Assembly: GCF_023242945.1 (NCBI RefSeq)
Contig: NZ_JALKFT010000005.1
Span: forward strand, 186,001 to 250,000
DNA: 64,000 nucleotides
DNA from: Frankia umida
GTDB lineage: Bacteria > Actinomycetota > Actinomycetes > Frankiales > Frankiaceae
Direction of reading: 5' to 3'
Shown in pieces: positions 26,406-35,290 of this stretch. Each line of letters opens with the position of its first letter. The stretch's first letter is position 1. Under the pieces are notes generated by a model. The model saw only the letters and a list, made by a program, of their open reading frames with translations, searched no databases and was not told the DNA's origin. Made by a program: the position numbers and the translations under genes.

Positions 26406-27832
26406 GACACTCCCCGCCGCCGCGGCGCCGCCTCCACCGGCCGCGCCCCCGGCGGTGGGGCCGCCAGCGACGGTGCGCCCGAGTGCGGCTGAGCGCGGGC
26501 CGGCAGGACGGCGTGTACCCGCCAGCCGTCGGCCACCGGTCCCGCGGACATCGTCCCACCCAGCTCCGCCGTGCGTTCCCGCAGGCCGGTGAGTCCGTGA
26601 CCCACCGGCGCCACATCGTCGACGACCGGTGGGATCTGGTCGAGGACGTGGTCCACGACCTCGAGGGTGAGCCGCTGCTCGGCGAGGGTCACGACCACCT
26701 CGACCCGGGTCGTACCGCGTGCGGTGTGTCGCAGCACGTTCGTCAGCGACTCCTGGATGATCCGGAACGCCGCCAGGTCGACGTCCAGCGGCAGGTGTTC
26801 GAGCTGTTCCGGCACCCCGCCCAGGCGCAGTTCGACCGGTATCCCACACAGCCGCACCTCGTCCACCAGCGACGACAGCCGCCGCAACCCGGTCAACGGC
26901 GGAGCCGGCGCGTCCACCTCGGACGCACGGGGCTCGGACGTGCCAGGGCCTGGGCCGGCGGCGGCGGCAGTAGCGGCGGCAGGAGCAGGAGCAGGAGCAG
27001 GGGCAGCAGCAGTGGCGGGGCTGAGGCTGGGGGAGAGAGGGCCGACTCGACTGAGGGTGCCGGCACGGCTGAGGGTCAGGGTGGCACGCAGCTCCTCGAG
27101 GGCGTCGACGCTGGTCCGGCGGATCGCCTCGAGCGCCAACTGGGCCTGCTCGGGTCGGCGGTCGAGGACGTGCAGGGCGACGGCGGCGCGCAGCGAGATG
27201 ACCGACAGGCTGTGCCCGACCACGTCATGGACCTCCCGCGCCAGCCGCAGCCGCTCCTGTTCGATCCGGCGCAGCGTGGCCTCCTCCTTGGCCCGGGCCG
27301 CGGCCCCACGACTGCCGCGCAGCAGAATCCCGATCAGAGTCGGGACACCGCAGACCAGGATCACCACCAGGACGCGGACGGACCATCCCCACCCGGACGC
27401 CGGCTCCTGGCGGACGGCGGCCACCGTCGTCCCGGCGAGCACCAGCACGGCGGCGCCGCCCGCGGCCCACCAGGCCATCCGGCGATCACGATGCAGACCC
27501 AGCGACAGCAGCGCCACCACCAGCGGCGCGAACGACGGCCCATGCGGATACCCGGCGCCGAGATAGACCCCGAGCACAGGAGCGGCCACCACCACCATCA
27601 TCAACGGCGACCGTTCACGCAGCAGCACCGTGCCCGTCAGCAACCCGAGCAACACGAAGGCCGCGGCGTCCAGCTGACGCCCACTCTCGACGTCGTGCGA
27701 CGCGCCCGCCGAACCGCCGATCACCACCGCCGCCGCGACGACCAGCCGGAGGACCTCCGCCGCCCACCGCGCCGTACGCCTCGCCGCGTCCGCCATCCCG
27801 CGACGGTAACGGCTCGCGGACGGGCAGGTCAT
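26402..27832 (-). CDS. NarL-family sensor histidine kinase
   Basis: 476 residues from ATG 27832; ATG 27796 is nearly as good. Four to five short spans fill residues ~15-150. The HisKA_3 box reads EVHDVVGHSLSVI (phospho-His in REVHD), and the ATPase part has HGLTGLRERTAELGG. Between ~275 and 310 there is an Ala/Pro-repeat insert (AAAPAPAPAPAAATAAAAG). The short sensor with no large external loop suggests membrane-stress sensing in the style of LiaS/DesK, linked to the ABC exporter. Confidence 0.9.
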   Translation of the reverse strand: MTCPSASRYRRGMADAARRTARWAAEVLRLVVAAAVVIGGSAGASHDVESGRQLDAAAFVLLGLLTGTVLLRERSPLMMVVVAAPVLGVYLGAGYPHGPSFAPLVVALLSLGLHRDRRMAWWAAGGAAVLVLAGTTVAAVRQEPASGWGWSVRVLVVILVCGVPTLIGILLRGSRGAAARAKEEATLRRIEQERLRLAREVHDVVGHSLSVISLRAAVALHVLDRRPEQAQLALEAIRRTSVDALEELRATLTLSRAGTLSRVGPLSPSLSPATAAAPAPAPAPAAATAAAAGPGPGTSEPRASEVDAPAPPLTGLRRLSSLVDEVRLCGIPVELRLGGVPEQLEHLPLDVDLAAFRIIQESLTNVLRHTARGTTRVEVVVTLAEQRLTLEVVDHVLDQIPPVVDDVAPVGHGLTGLRERTAELGGTMSAGPVADGWRVHAVLPARAQPHSGAPSLAAPPPGARPVEAAPRRRGVS

Positions 27833-27952
27833 CCGCCTGCGGACGTACCTCGCCTACGGCACGTCGCGTACAGCGCTAGGCTCCTGCGCGAGCCGGGTAG
27901 TCAGTGGCCGGGTATGCGTGCGTCGTGCTCGGTGGTCGGAGCGGAGGGCCGC

Positions 27953-28396
27953 ATGCTCGTGTCGGGAACGCCGCCGGCGCTGCTGTCCCTGTGGTATCTG
28001 GCGGCGTGCCTCGCCGGGCGGGGGGACCGGCTGGAGTACCGCCATCCGCTGGTCGCGGTGCGCAACGGGAACAACCTGGTCACCGGTGGTCTGGACATCG
28101 TGCGTGGGGAGCCCGCGGCCTCCGCGGTCATCCGCGGCGAAGGCTGGTGGTCCAGGGCGGTCCTGGGGACGGCGGCGGCCGCACTGCCACCCATCGACGG
28201 CGCCGCGCTGACCGGCCTGTGGGCCGGCTTCCAGGGCAAGGCCGGAACGATCGCCCTGCTGCCGCAGCCGGCCCGCTTCGCCCGGATCGGAGCGGCCGCG
28301 GAGCTTGCCGGCATCACCCCGACCCTCGCCGGGCGGCTGCTGGCCTGGTCGGACGCGGTCGTCGAGCATTTCCGCAACCAGCCGGTGATGGAATGA
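27953..28396 (+). CDS. Hypothetical protein coupled to thymidylate kinase
   Basis: 147 residues from ATG 27953, with GGAGGG six bases upstream; ATG 27914 has no such site. The protein is mostly hydrophobic/Ala-rich with PALLSLWYLAACLAGR and GTIALLPQPARFARIG; no motif identifies it. Its stop overlaps the tmk start as ATGA, so both are co-translated. The coupling suggests a role near nucleotide metabolism, but this is inference. Confidence 0.7.
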   Translation: MLVSGTPPALLSLWYLAACLAGRGDRLEYRHPLVAVRNGNNLVTGGLDIVRGEPAASAVIRGEGWWSRAVLGTAAAALPPIDGAALTGLWAGFQGKAGTIALLPQPARFARIGAAAELAGITPTLAGRLLAWSDAVVEHFRNQPVME

Positions 28397-29037
28397 TCAT
28401 CACGATCGAGGGCGTCGACGGTGCCGGCAAGAACACCCTGACCGAACGTCTCGTCGCCCGCCTCACCGCCGCTGGCCGCCGCGTCGCCACCCTGGCCTAC
28501 CCCCGGTACGACGCCGAACCCCTCGGCCCGGCCATCCGCACCATGCTCGCCGGTGGGGGTGGGCTTGCGGCCGTGTCGGCCTCGCCGCGGGCGACGGCGC
28601 TGATGTTCGCGCTGGACCGTGCCGCGTCCCGGCCCGAACTGGACGCGCTGCTGGCCGCGTCCGACGTCGTGCTGCTCGACCGTTACGTCGCGTCGAACGC
28701 CGCCTACGGTGCGGCCCGGCTGCCCACGGCCGAACGGGCCGACTTCCCCGCCTGGATCGCCGATCTCGAGTTCGGCTCCCTCGGCCTCCCGATTCCCGAC
28801 CTTCAGGTTCTCCTGCGGGTCTCGACAACCCAGGCCCGCGCGGACGCCACCGCCCGCGCCGCCGCCGACCCGGCTCGGCTACGGGACACCTTCGAGTCCG
28901 ACGACGGCCTCCAGGCCCGCTGCGCCCACCTCTACGAGGAGCTTGCCGCCGCGAACTGGGCCTCGCCCTGGCTGGTCGTCGGCCGCGAGTCCGGCGTCGA
29001 CGCCATCCTCCGCGAGCTTCGGATCACCGCGTCGTAG
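28393..29037 (+). CDS. tmk: Thymidylate kinase
   Basis: 214 residues. P-loop EGVDGAGKNTL near residue 6-16 (Asn where many have Ser/Thr), DRYVASNAAY with the DRY/F motif that binds dTMP, and the LID region RADATARAAADPARLRDTFE. It phosphorylates dTMP to dTDP in the cytosol. The ATG overlaps the stop of the upstream hypothetical gene by four bases. The Gly-rich GGGGLAAVSASP insert near residue 55 is a small oddity. Confidence 0.9.
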   Translation: MIITIEGVDGAGKNTLTERLVARLTAAGRRVATLAYPRYDAEPLGPAIRTMLAGGGGLAAVSASPRATALMFALDRAASRPELDALLAASDVVLLDRYVASNAAYGAARLPTAERADFPAWIADLEFGSLGLPIPDLQVLLRVSTTQARADATARAAADPARLRDTFESDDGLQARCAHLYEELAAANWASPWLVVGRESGVDAILRELRITAS

Positions 29038-29053
29038 GCCGTTCTCCGCGGCT

Positions 29054-29572
29054 TCAGCAGGTGAACAGGCAGGTGGGGATGGTGACGACGGGGAGGTTGA
29101 GCTCGCCGGGCCGGCTTCCGGACGGACGGCGGGGCGCCGGCGTCGAGCCCGGGTTCACCCGGTCACGGGGGGTGGGCTGGGCGCCCGTGTCGCCGGCGGT
29201 CGGGTCGGCATCGGTGTCGTACCGGGCGGCGCTGGCGGCGGTCGGGTCCGCGTCGGGGGAGTCCGCGGCCGCGTCGACGGAGGCCGATGAGGCGATCTTG
29301 GTGGCGACCGGCGGTGCGGGTGTCGCACCGCGACCGGTGCCGGTGCCACCGTCGGTCGGGACGTGAGGTGCGGGGGTGCCGGACGGTCCGATGCCGGTCG
29401 TGGCCGCGCCGCCGGACCTGCCGTCCGCGCTGGTGTTACCGGCCTCGCGGGACGGGGAGGAACCCGGCGACTTGATCAGCAGGGCGACGACCACCGCCGC
29501 GACGGCCAGGACGGCGAGGGCCACCTGCGGGAGGGGAATCCGATAGCCAGGTCGATGCAGACCCACGAGCAC
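29054..29572 (-). CDS. Anchored Ser/Thr/Pro-rich protein with C-terminal Cys-x-x-Cys tail (copy A)
   Basis: 172 residues. It has one N-terminal span (VALAVLAVAAVVVALLI, ~17-33) after LHRPGYRIPLPQ, then a long disordered Ser/Thr/Gly/Pro region, and ends in LPVVTIPTCLFTC at the stop. The upstream paralogue shares the RIxLPQ start, the span and the tail LPAVAIALPNCLINC. The tail with cysteines at the last and fourth-last positions is conserved between them. Topology places the tail outside. No known family. Confidence 0.75.
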   Translation of the reverse strand: MLVGLHRPGYRIPLPQVALAVLAVAAVVVALLIKSPGSSPSREAGNTSADGRSGGAATTGIGPSGTPAPHVPTDGGTGTGRGATPAPPVATKIASSASVDAAADSPDADPTAASAARYDTDADPTAGDTGAQPTPRDRVNPGSTPAPRRPSGSRPGELNLPVVTIPTCLFTC

Positions 29573-29597
29573 TCCGTCCGTCCAGTCACCTGGTCCG

Positions 29598-30269
29598 TCA
29601 GCAGTTGATCAGGCAGTTTGGCAGGGCGATCGCGACGGCGGGCAGGCGCACGTCCACCTCGACGTCCGCCAGACGCTGCGGCGGCGAGGGCGTGGCGGGC
29701 CGCGGCGGCCCAAGCGGGGCCGGGGCTGCCGTCCGCGGATTCTGGGCGACCGCGCTGACCACACCGGCCACGACCCCGCCCAGGTCAGGCGCTCCGTCAC
29801 TGACAGTGCCAGCAGTATCGCCCACGCCGGTCCCGCCCGCGCCGGTCTCGCCCGCACCAGCGTCGCTCACACCCGTGCCGCCAGGGCCAGCGCCGGACAC
29901 GCCCGATCCACCCCGATCGGGTGGGGCCACAGGTGCCTGCTGGCGGACGGACGGGAGCCGCTCGTCGGCGGCGGATACCCGCTGGGCGACCTTGCCCGGC
30001 CCCACCGGCGACGGCCCGGAGACCACGGCCGCGGCCGGAGCCGGAACCCCGTCGACCTTCCCGCCCGACGGGCCGGGAGCCGCCGGTGAGGCGGAGGCAC
30101 CGCCCGGATCGATCAGCGACGAGGATGTGCCGACGCCGCTGGCGCCCTCGGCAGGGTTGCCCGCGTTGGGGGTGTTGAGCAGGACAGCGACCGCCACGGC
30201 GGCGACGGCCACCAGGCCGAGTCCGAGCTGCGGGAGAGTGATCCGGTGGCTGCCTCGGGGCAGGCTCAC
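29598..30269 (-). CDS. Anchored Gly/Pro-rich protein with C-terminal Cys-x-x-Cys tail (copy B)
   Basis: 223 residues, paralogue of the downstream gene 25 bases away on the same strand. The N-terminus RITLPQLGLGLVAVAAVAVAVLL holds the span; the middle is Gly/Ala/Pro/Ser-rich with GAGGTGVG-like repeats; the end is VEVDVRLPAVAIALPNCLINC. Only the ends are conserved with copy A, suggesting that the anchor and tail carry the function. Surface display is inferred. Confidence 0.75.
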   Translation of the reverse strand: MSLPRGSHRITLPQLGLGLVAVAAVAVAVLLNTPNAGNPAEGASGVGTSSSLIDPGGASASPAAPGPSGGKVDGVPAPAAAVVSGPSPVGPGKVAQRVSAADERLPSVRQQAPVAPPDRGGSGVSGAGPGGTGVSDAGAGETGAGGTGVGDTAGTVSDGAPDLGGVVAGVVSAVAQNPRTAAPAPLGPPRPATPSPPQRLADVEVDVRLPAVAIALPNCLINC

Positions 30270-30419
30270 GGCGGCTCCGTCCGTCCAGTTCCGTCCGGTG
30301 CGTACAGATGCGTACGAGTGCGTTCAGGTCTGTCCGTTGGTGTCAACGGCCCGGACCCTAGCACGTACACGATCCATCCGGACAGACTGGACGACTCGCC
30401 CAATCCTCCCCAAGGAGCG

Positions 30420-31370
30420 TCAGGCGCTGGCCATGGCCTCCGTGCGGCGGGCGTCGGCGCGGGCCCGGCGGGCATCGGCCTCGGCGAACTTCTCCGTCTG
30501 ACGGCTGGCGGCGTCGTCCAGTGCCGCGACGAAGGCGACGATCTCGTCGCGGGCCTGCTCGCCGGCGGCGTCCAGACCTTCGAGTTCGGCCAGTCGCCAC
30601 TGCCGCAGGACCGGGGCGACCACGTCGTCATGGTGAATGCGCAGGTTGTAGATGCCGGCCTGGGCGATCTGGATCGCCTTGCGCCGGAAGTCGCGAATCC
30701 CGACACCGGGCATCTCGAAGCCCATGAGCTCGTCGCGGATGGCCGCGAGCGTCGCCGACGGTGAGATCTCCAGCGCGGCGGCGACCAGGTTCCGGTAGAA
30801 GATCATGTGCAGGTTCTCGTCGGTGGCGACGCGGGTGAGCAGCCGCTCGGCGATCGGCTCGGCACACACCCGGCCGGTGTTGCGATGGCTGACCCGGGTG
30901 GCGAGCTCCTGGAACGACACGTAGGCCAGCGTGCGCAGCGGGCCGAGGTTCGGCCGGTCGTAGCCGTTGCACATCTGGAACATCCGGTCGCGCTCGACGA
31001 CCTGCGGGTCCGAACCGCGGGTGACCATCAGATAGTCACGCATCGCGATGCTGTGCCGACCCTCCTCGGCCGTCCATCGATTGGCCCAGGTACCCCACGC
31101 GCTGTCCTGGCCGAAGCCGGACACGATGAGACGGTGGTAGCTGGGCAGGTTGTCCTCGGTGAGCAGGTTGAGTTCGAAGGAGATCCGGGCGACCGTCGGC
31201 AACACCGATTGACCGGGTTCCCAGGGCAGCTCGTCGAAGTCTCGCGCAAGGCCCCAGGGGACGTACTCATGGGGCATCCACTCCACGGCGATGCCGAGGT
31301 GTCGCCGAAGGTTCTCCTCGGCGACCGGCTCCAACTCGCGGAGCAGATCCAGGTCCGTAAGGGATCTCAT
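30420..31370 (-). CDS. Acyl-ACP desaturase (diiron, stearoyl-ACP 9-desaturase family)
   Basis: 316 residues from ATG 31370; ATG 31407 is an alternative, and neither has a strong ribosome site. The diiron ligands are visible as NLPSYHR (E from TEDN nearby), WTAEEGRHSIAM (EExxH) and VATDENLHMIFY (DENxH), as in mycobacterial DesA proteins. It introduces a double bond into an ACP-bound acyl chain with O2 and ferredoxin. The C-terminus is Ala/Arg-rich. Diverges from a two-component operon. Confidence 0.92.
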   Translation of the reverse strand: MRSLTDLDLLRELEPVAEENLRRHLGIAVEWMPHEYVPWGLARDFDELPWEPGQSVLPTVARISFELNLLTEDNLPSYHRLIVSGFGQDSAWGTWANRWTAEEGRHSIAMRDYLMVTRGSDPQVVERDRMFQMCNGYDRPNLGPLRTLAYVSFQELATRVSHRNTGRVCAEPIAERLLTRVATDENLHMIFYRNLVAAALEISPSATLAAIRDELMGFEMPGVGIRDFRRKAIQIAQAGIYNLRIHHDDVVAPVLRQWRLAELEGLDAAGEQARDEIVAFVAALDDAASRQTEKFAEADARRARADARRTEAMASA

Positions 31371-31675
31371 TAGGAAACAGTTCCAGATTCGAGGCGGGTC
31401 AACCATGGCCGCCGGGAGTGGAAACCCGACTGGCGGACTGTACCCCCGGATCAAGTCGGCCACCGTACGCAACGCGCCTGGCCCCCGCCGGACCCCTTCC
31501 CGTCCCGCACTGTCCCGTTCCGCCACGTCCGTGGCACTGTCGGCACCGTCGGTGCAGTCGGTGCAGTCGGTTCTTCACATGAAACTCTCACGCTGTTCCG
31601 ATGAACTGGATGGCGCGCACAGGTCGGTGTGGACGCACCGCCCGCCAGCGGCACGCCTACCTCGAGGGAGCCGGC
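31371..31675. other. Intergenic region between divergent desaturase and response-regulator genes
   Basis: 305 bases. A short repeat of GTCGGTGCAGTCGGTGCAGTCGG (31550-31572) lies roughly mid-way, followed by an AT-richer stretch before the regulator. Both promoters must be here; none is clear. Confidence 0.45.
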
Positions 31676-32404
31676 ATGACACCCGCACCGGCCAACGACC
31701 GTCCCGCCGGCGGTGAGCGGGCGCCGCGGGTTCTCGTCGTCGACGACGAGCCGAACATCGTGGACCTGCTGCGGATGGCGCTGCGCTTCCACGGTTTCGA
31801 CGTCGTGACCGCCTCCACCGGACACGGCGCCCTGCGTCTGGCCGCCGAGGCCGAACCCGACCTCGTGATCCTCGACGTGATGCTGCCGGACGTGGACGGC
31901 TTCGAGGTCTGCCGTCAGTTGCGCGACTACGGGCAGAACGTCCCCGTCGTCTATCTCACCGCGCGGGACTCCCACCGGGACAAGATCGCCGGGCTGACCT
32001 ACGGTGGGGACGACTACGTCACCAAGCCGTTCGCCGTGGACGAGCTGGTCGCCAGGGTCCGGGCCGTGTTGCGTCGCACCAGACCCGCGCCGGCGGTGCT
32101 GCGCTTCGCCGACGTCGTGCTGGACCCCGACACACACCTGGTCACCCGCGCCGGCGCACCGATCGAACTGTCGCCGACCGAGTTCTCGCTGTTGCGCTAC
32201 TTCCTGACCAATCCCGGCCGGGTGCTGTCGCGTACCCAGATCCTGGACGCGGTGTGGAGCTACGACTACGTCGGGGAATCCACGGTGGTCGACCAGTACG
32301 TGAGCTACCTGCGTCGCAAACTCGGCCAGCACGGTGGCCCGCTCCTGCACACCCAGCGCGGCTTCGGCTACGCGCTGCGGCTGCCGCCGGGGACACCCGG
32401 ATGA
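31676..32404 (+). CDS. OmpR/PhoB-type response regulator
   Basis: 242 residues from ATG 31676 with GAGGGAG upstream. The receiver domain has VLVVDDEPNI, phospho-acceptor in VILDVMLPDVDG and KPF Lys. The winged-helix output (IELSPTEFSLLRYFL, STVVDQYVSYLRRKL, LLHTQRGFGYALR) is typical. Regulates genes with the kinase that follows four bases later. Possible targets nearby include the desaturase and deacetylase genes, but there is no direct evidence. Confidence 0.94.
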   Translation: MTPAPANDRPAGGERAPRVLVVDDEPNIVDLLRMALRFHGFDVVTASTGHGALRLAAEAEPDLVILDVMLPDVDGFEVCRQLRDYGQNVPVVYLTARDSHRDKIAGLTYGGDDYVTKPFAVDELVARVRAVLRRTRPAPAVLRFADVVLDPDTHLVTRAGAPIELSPTEFSLLRYFLTNPGRVLSRTQILDAVWSYDYVGESTVVDQYVSYLRRKLGQHGGPLLHTQRGFGYALRLPPGTPG

Positions 32405-32408
32405 CCCG

Positions 32409-34070
32409 ATGGGTGATCCGATGACCCTGCGGCTTCGGCTGATGGCGGGTCTGGTGGCGTTGTGCGCGCTCGGGCTCGCTGTCGCGGGGACGGCCAGCGC
32501 CTTCGCGTTGCGCGCCTACCTGCTCGCGCGGGTGGACGACCAGCTCGTCCGGGTCGAGCAGCTCGGCGGCGCCACCCCGGCGATCATGACGAACCGGCTG
32601 CGGTTGCTGGAACGTTCCGGGGTCGACCAGGTCGACGGCCCCAGCGACTACCTGCTGGAGATCCGCCGACCCAACGGCATGGTGCGCCGGATCACCGGAG
32701 CCGCCAGCCCCACCCCGCCGTCCACCCTGCTGCTGGACGCGGCCGCCCGCGCGGGTCGGCTCACCAGCGTCGCCCCGCGCACCACCTCGGACGTGTCGCA
32801 TCCGTTCACGGTCACCGCGGACGGTGCCCGTTACCGTGCCGTCGACCGCGTCTACGCCGAAGGCAGCCGGGTGCTGGTCGCCCTGCCGTTGCGACCGGTC
32901 GCCGACACGGTCCGCAGGCTGGTCCGCATCGAGCTGGCTGTCGGGGCCGCGGTGCTGCTCGTCCTGGCCGGGCTCGCCTGGATGCTGCTGACCCGGGGCC
33001 TGCGTCCCCTGCGCCAGATGATCGGCACGGCCGCCGCGATCGCCGACGGTGACCTGGACCGACGGGTTCCCGCCGACGACTCCCGTTCGGAGACCGGTCA
33101 GCTCGCCGCCGCCCTCAACACGATGCTCGCCCAGATCCAGGCCGCCTTCGCCGCCCGCGTCGCCTCCCAGGAACAGGAACGCCGCTTCGCCGCCGACGCC
33201 GCCCACGAACTGCGCACCCCCCTGACCTCCATCCGCGGCTACGCCGACCTGCTGCGCGCCGGGATGGTCCCGGCGCAGGACACCGACGCCGCCCTGCGCC
33301 GCGTCCAGGCCGAAGCGACCCGGATGGCCACCCTCGTCGACGACCTTCTCTATCTGGCCTACCTCGACCTGGCCCATCACGACCCGGCCCATCACGACCC
33401 GGCCCATCACGACCCCGGCGGACGTCCGGATACCGCCGGGCTGGACGGTCAGCGGCCGCTGCCGATGGCCGAGTTCGACCTGGCCGCGGTCGTCCGCGAC
33501 GCCGTCGCCGATCTGCGTGCCGCCGCCCCCGACCGGCCCGTCCACGCCGAACTGCCGCCGGCCTGCCTCGTCCACGGCGACATCGACGCCCTGCGCCAGC
33601 TCGTCGGTAACCTGCTCACCAACGCCCGCATCCACACCCCACCCGACACTCCCGTCACCATCCACCTGCACCCCGCCCAGCCGGATCCCGCCCACCCGCA
33701 CCCCGTCGCCATGCCCCACTCGTCCCCGCGGTCCGGCACACCCGCGCTCGCGCCGCGCGACGGTTCCGCGGAACACCCGCGCGGCCGCGTGGACGCACGG
33801 GACGGTTCCGCGGAACACCAGATCGGTTCCGCGGAACACCGTGTCGTGCTGCTCGAGGTCGTCGACGAGGGCCCGGGGATGCCGGCGGACGTCGTCGAGC
33901 ACGTCTTTGACCGCTTCTACCGAGCCGCGGACAGCCGGGCGGGCGGCCGCGGCGGAAGCGGCCTGGGCCTGTCCATCGTCGCCGCGATCGCGCAGGCCCA
34001 CGGCGGCCGCATCGAGGCCACCAGCTCTCCCGGCGTCGGCACGACCTTCCGCCTGACACTGCCGAGGTGA
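32409..34070 (+). CDS. OmpR-partner sensor histidine kinase
   Basis: 553 residues from ATG 32409 (ATG 32421 also possible). TM1 (LRLMAGLVALCALGLAVAG, ~7-25), an external domain (~35-165), TM2 (VGAAVLLVLAGLAWMLL), HAMP, and HisKA with AAHELRTPLTSIRGYADL. The ATPase has LVGNLLTNARIH, DEGPGMP and GSGLGLSIV. Two tandem-repeat inserts break the kinase: HHDPA units after HisKA, and GSAEH units inside the ATPase domain. The repeats keep the frame and all catalytic boxes are intact. Confidence 0.92.
   Translation: MGDPMTLRLRLMAGLVALCALGLAVAGTASAFALRAYLLARVDDQLVRVEQLGGATPAIMTNRLRLLERSGVDQVDGPSDYLLEIRRPNGMVRRITGAASPTPPSTLLLDAAARAGRLTSVAPRTTSDVSHPFTVTADGARYRAVDRVYAEGSRVLVALPLRPVADTVRRLVRIELAVGAAVLLVLAGLAWMLLTRGLRPLRQMIGTAAAIADGDLDRRVPADDSRSETGQLAAALNTMLAQIQAAFAARVASQEQERRFAADAAHELRTPLTSIRGYADLLRAGMVPAQDTDAALRRVQAEATRMATLVDDLLYLAYLDLAHHDPAHHDPAHHDPGGRPDTAGLDGQRPLPMAEFDLAAVVRDAVADLRAAAPDRPVHAELPPACLVHGDIDALRQLVGNLLTNARIHTPPDTPVTIHLHPAQPDPAHPHPVAMPHSSPRSGTPALAPRDGSAEHPRGRVDARDGSAEHQIGSAEHRVVLLEVVDEGPGMPADVVEHVFDRFYRAADSRAGGRGGSGLGLSIVAAIAQAHGGRIEATSSPGVGTTFRLTLPR
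33371..33415. repeat. 15-base tandem repeat in kinase gene
   Basis: Three exact copies of ggcccatcacgaccc (33371-33385, 33386-33400, 33401-33415) coding HHDPA. In-frame expansion between HisKA and ATPase domains. Confidence 0.9.
33764..33838. repeat. Three copies of palindrome GTTCCGCGGAAC in kinase gene
   Basis: The 12-base perfect palindrome recurs at 33764-33775, 33806-33817 and 33827-33838, spaced 42 and 21 bases apart. The protein reads GSAEH at each. Spacing in multiples of 21 keeps the frame. Confidence 0.9.
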
Positions 34071-34159
34071 TGCCGGCTCGTCCGGCGGTGGCTGTGGTGC
34101 CGTCCGTCCGTCCGGATCGTGGGTCAGGGGGCCGGAGGGGCCGGAGGGGCCGGAGGTGG

Positions 34160-35086
34160 TCAGCCGACGGAGCGAGAGGTGCCGAACATGGTGTCGAGGG
34201 TGACGGGCTCGAGGCGGCGTTCGGCGATCAGCTTCTCCACCTGCGAGAACAGACCGAGGATGGTGGCGTGGTTGGCATGGCCGAGCATGACCGTGCCGGG
34301 CTGCAGATAGCGGGAGGCCAGGGACATCAGCTGCTCGGGGGTGATCAGGGTGGAGTCGCCGAAGCTGCCGTTCCACAGCAGAATCCTGGTGTAGCCGAGT
34401 TCACCGACAAGGCCGTCCACATGCGCGTTGTGGGCGCCGTAGGGCGGGCGAAACCAGGGGCGGCTGGTAATGCCGAAGGTGGTCTGAATCCACTGTTCGT
34501 TGCGTTCCACGTCGGCCCGGATGTCGGCGTCCGTCCGGGGGCTTTGCAGGCTTCGGTGCGACCAGGTGTGGTTGACGATCTGTATCTGCTCTGATTCGAC
34601 CAGCGGCCGCAGCACATCGGCATGTGGGCTCCAGACGGCGCTGTACGCCCCGTTGGGAGAGAAGGTGAGCGGGATCCTCGACCGCTGGGCGAACTCGACG
34701 TAGCCGGCGACGGTCCGCGTGTCATAACCGTCGTCGATGGTCAGGGCGATGCGTCGGGTCGGCCCGGGAGCCTGGAAGACCGTCGTCGGCGGGCCCGGAC
34801 GCGCCGGCGGGATCGGGGGCAGTCCCCGCGATGAGGGTGTGGGGACGGGCGTGACCGGCGCGTCCGGGGAGGTCAGCGGTAGCGGGGAGTGGACGCCGGC
34901 TGGCGAGGCGGGGTTGTCGGACAGTGACCGGGCGCCGCCACTGTGCCCAGGGGGATCACCGGTCGGCAGGGCTGCCGTCGCGCTGGTGGCCGCGTGGCCG
35001 CTCGCGCACCCGATGAGCGCCTGGGCGGCACCGATGCTCAACATCGACAGCAGCAGTCGACGATCCATCGCCGGATGAGCGGACAT
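34160..35086 (-). CDS. Polysaccharide deacetylase lipoprotein (NodB/CE4 fold)
   Basis: 308 residues from ATG 35086 (ATG 35068 also possible). A lipobox ALIGC follows a short signal (LLLSMLSIGAAQALIGC), so the protein is probably a membrane-linked lipoprotein. After a Pro-rich linker the NodB domain has motif 1 TIDDGYD, motif 2 HTWSHR and RPPYG, which give the metal-binding Asp-His-His set and the catalytic base. It should deacetylate peptidoglycan or another N-acetylated glycan outside the membrane. Convergent with the two-component operon. Confidence 0.9.
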   Translation of the reverse strand: MSAHPAMDRRLLLSMLSIGAAQALIGCASGHAATSATAALPTGDPPGHSGGARSLSDNPASPAGVHSPLPLTSPDAPVTPVPTPSSRGLPPIPPARPGPPTTVFQAPGPTRRIALTIDDGYDTRTVAGYVEFAQRSRIPLTFSPNGAYSAVWSPHADVLRPLVESEQIQIVNHTWSHRSLQSPRTDADIRADVERNEQWIQTTFGITSRPWFRPPYGAHNAHVDGLVGELGYTRILLWNGSFGDSTLITPEQLMSLASRYLQPGTVMLGHANHATILGLFSQVEKLIAERRLEPVTLDTMFGTSRSVG

Positions 35087-35290
35087 TCCCGAAACAGTAC
35101 GATCCGTGGCGTTCCGATAATCCCATCGGAAGCCGGACAGCGAAAAAAATAATGTCCGAATAGCACTTTCGAGACAACGGGCCGTCGGCGAGGCCGCCAA
35201 TCAGGTCGGCCGCGGTGTGTCCTGCCCTACCTGTCGAGATGGTGCGGGACAGGTGGTGCTGTCTGGCTGGATGATTCTCGGGCTGGTATG

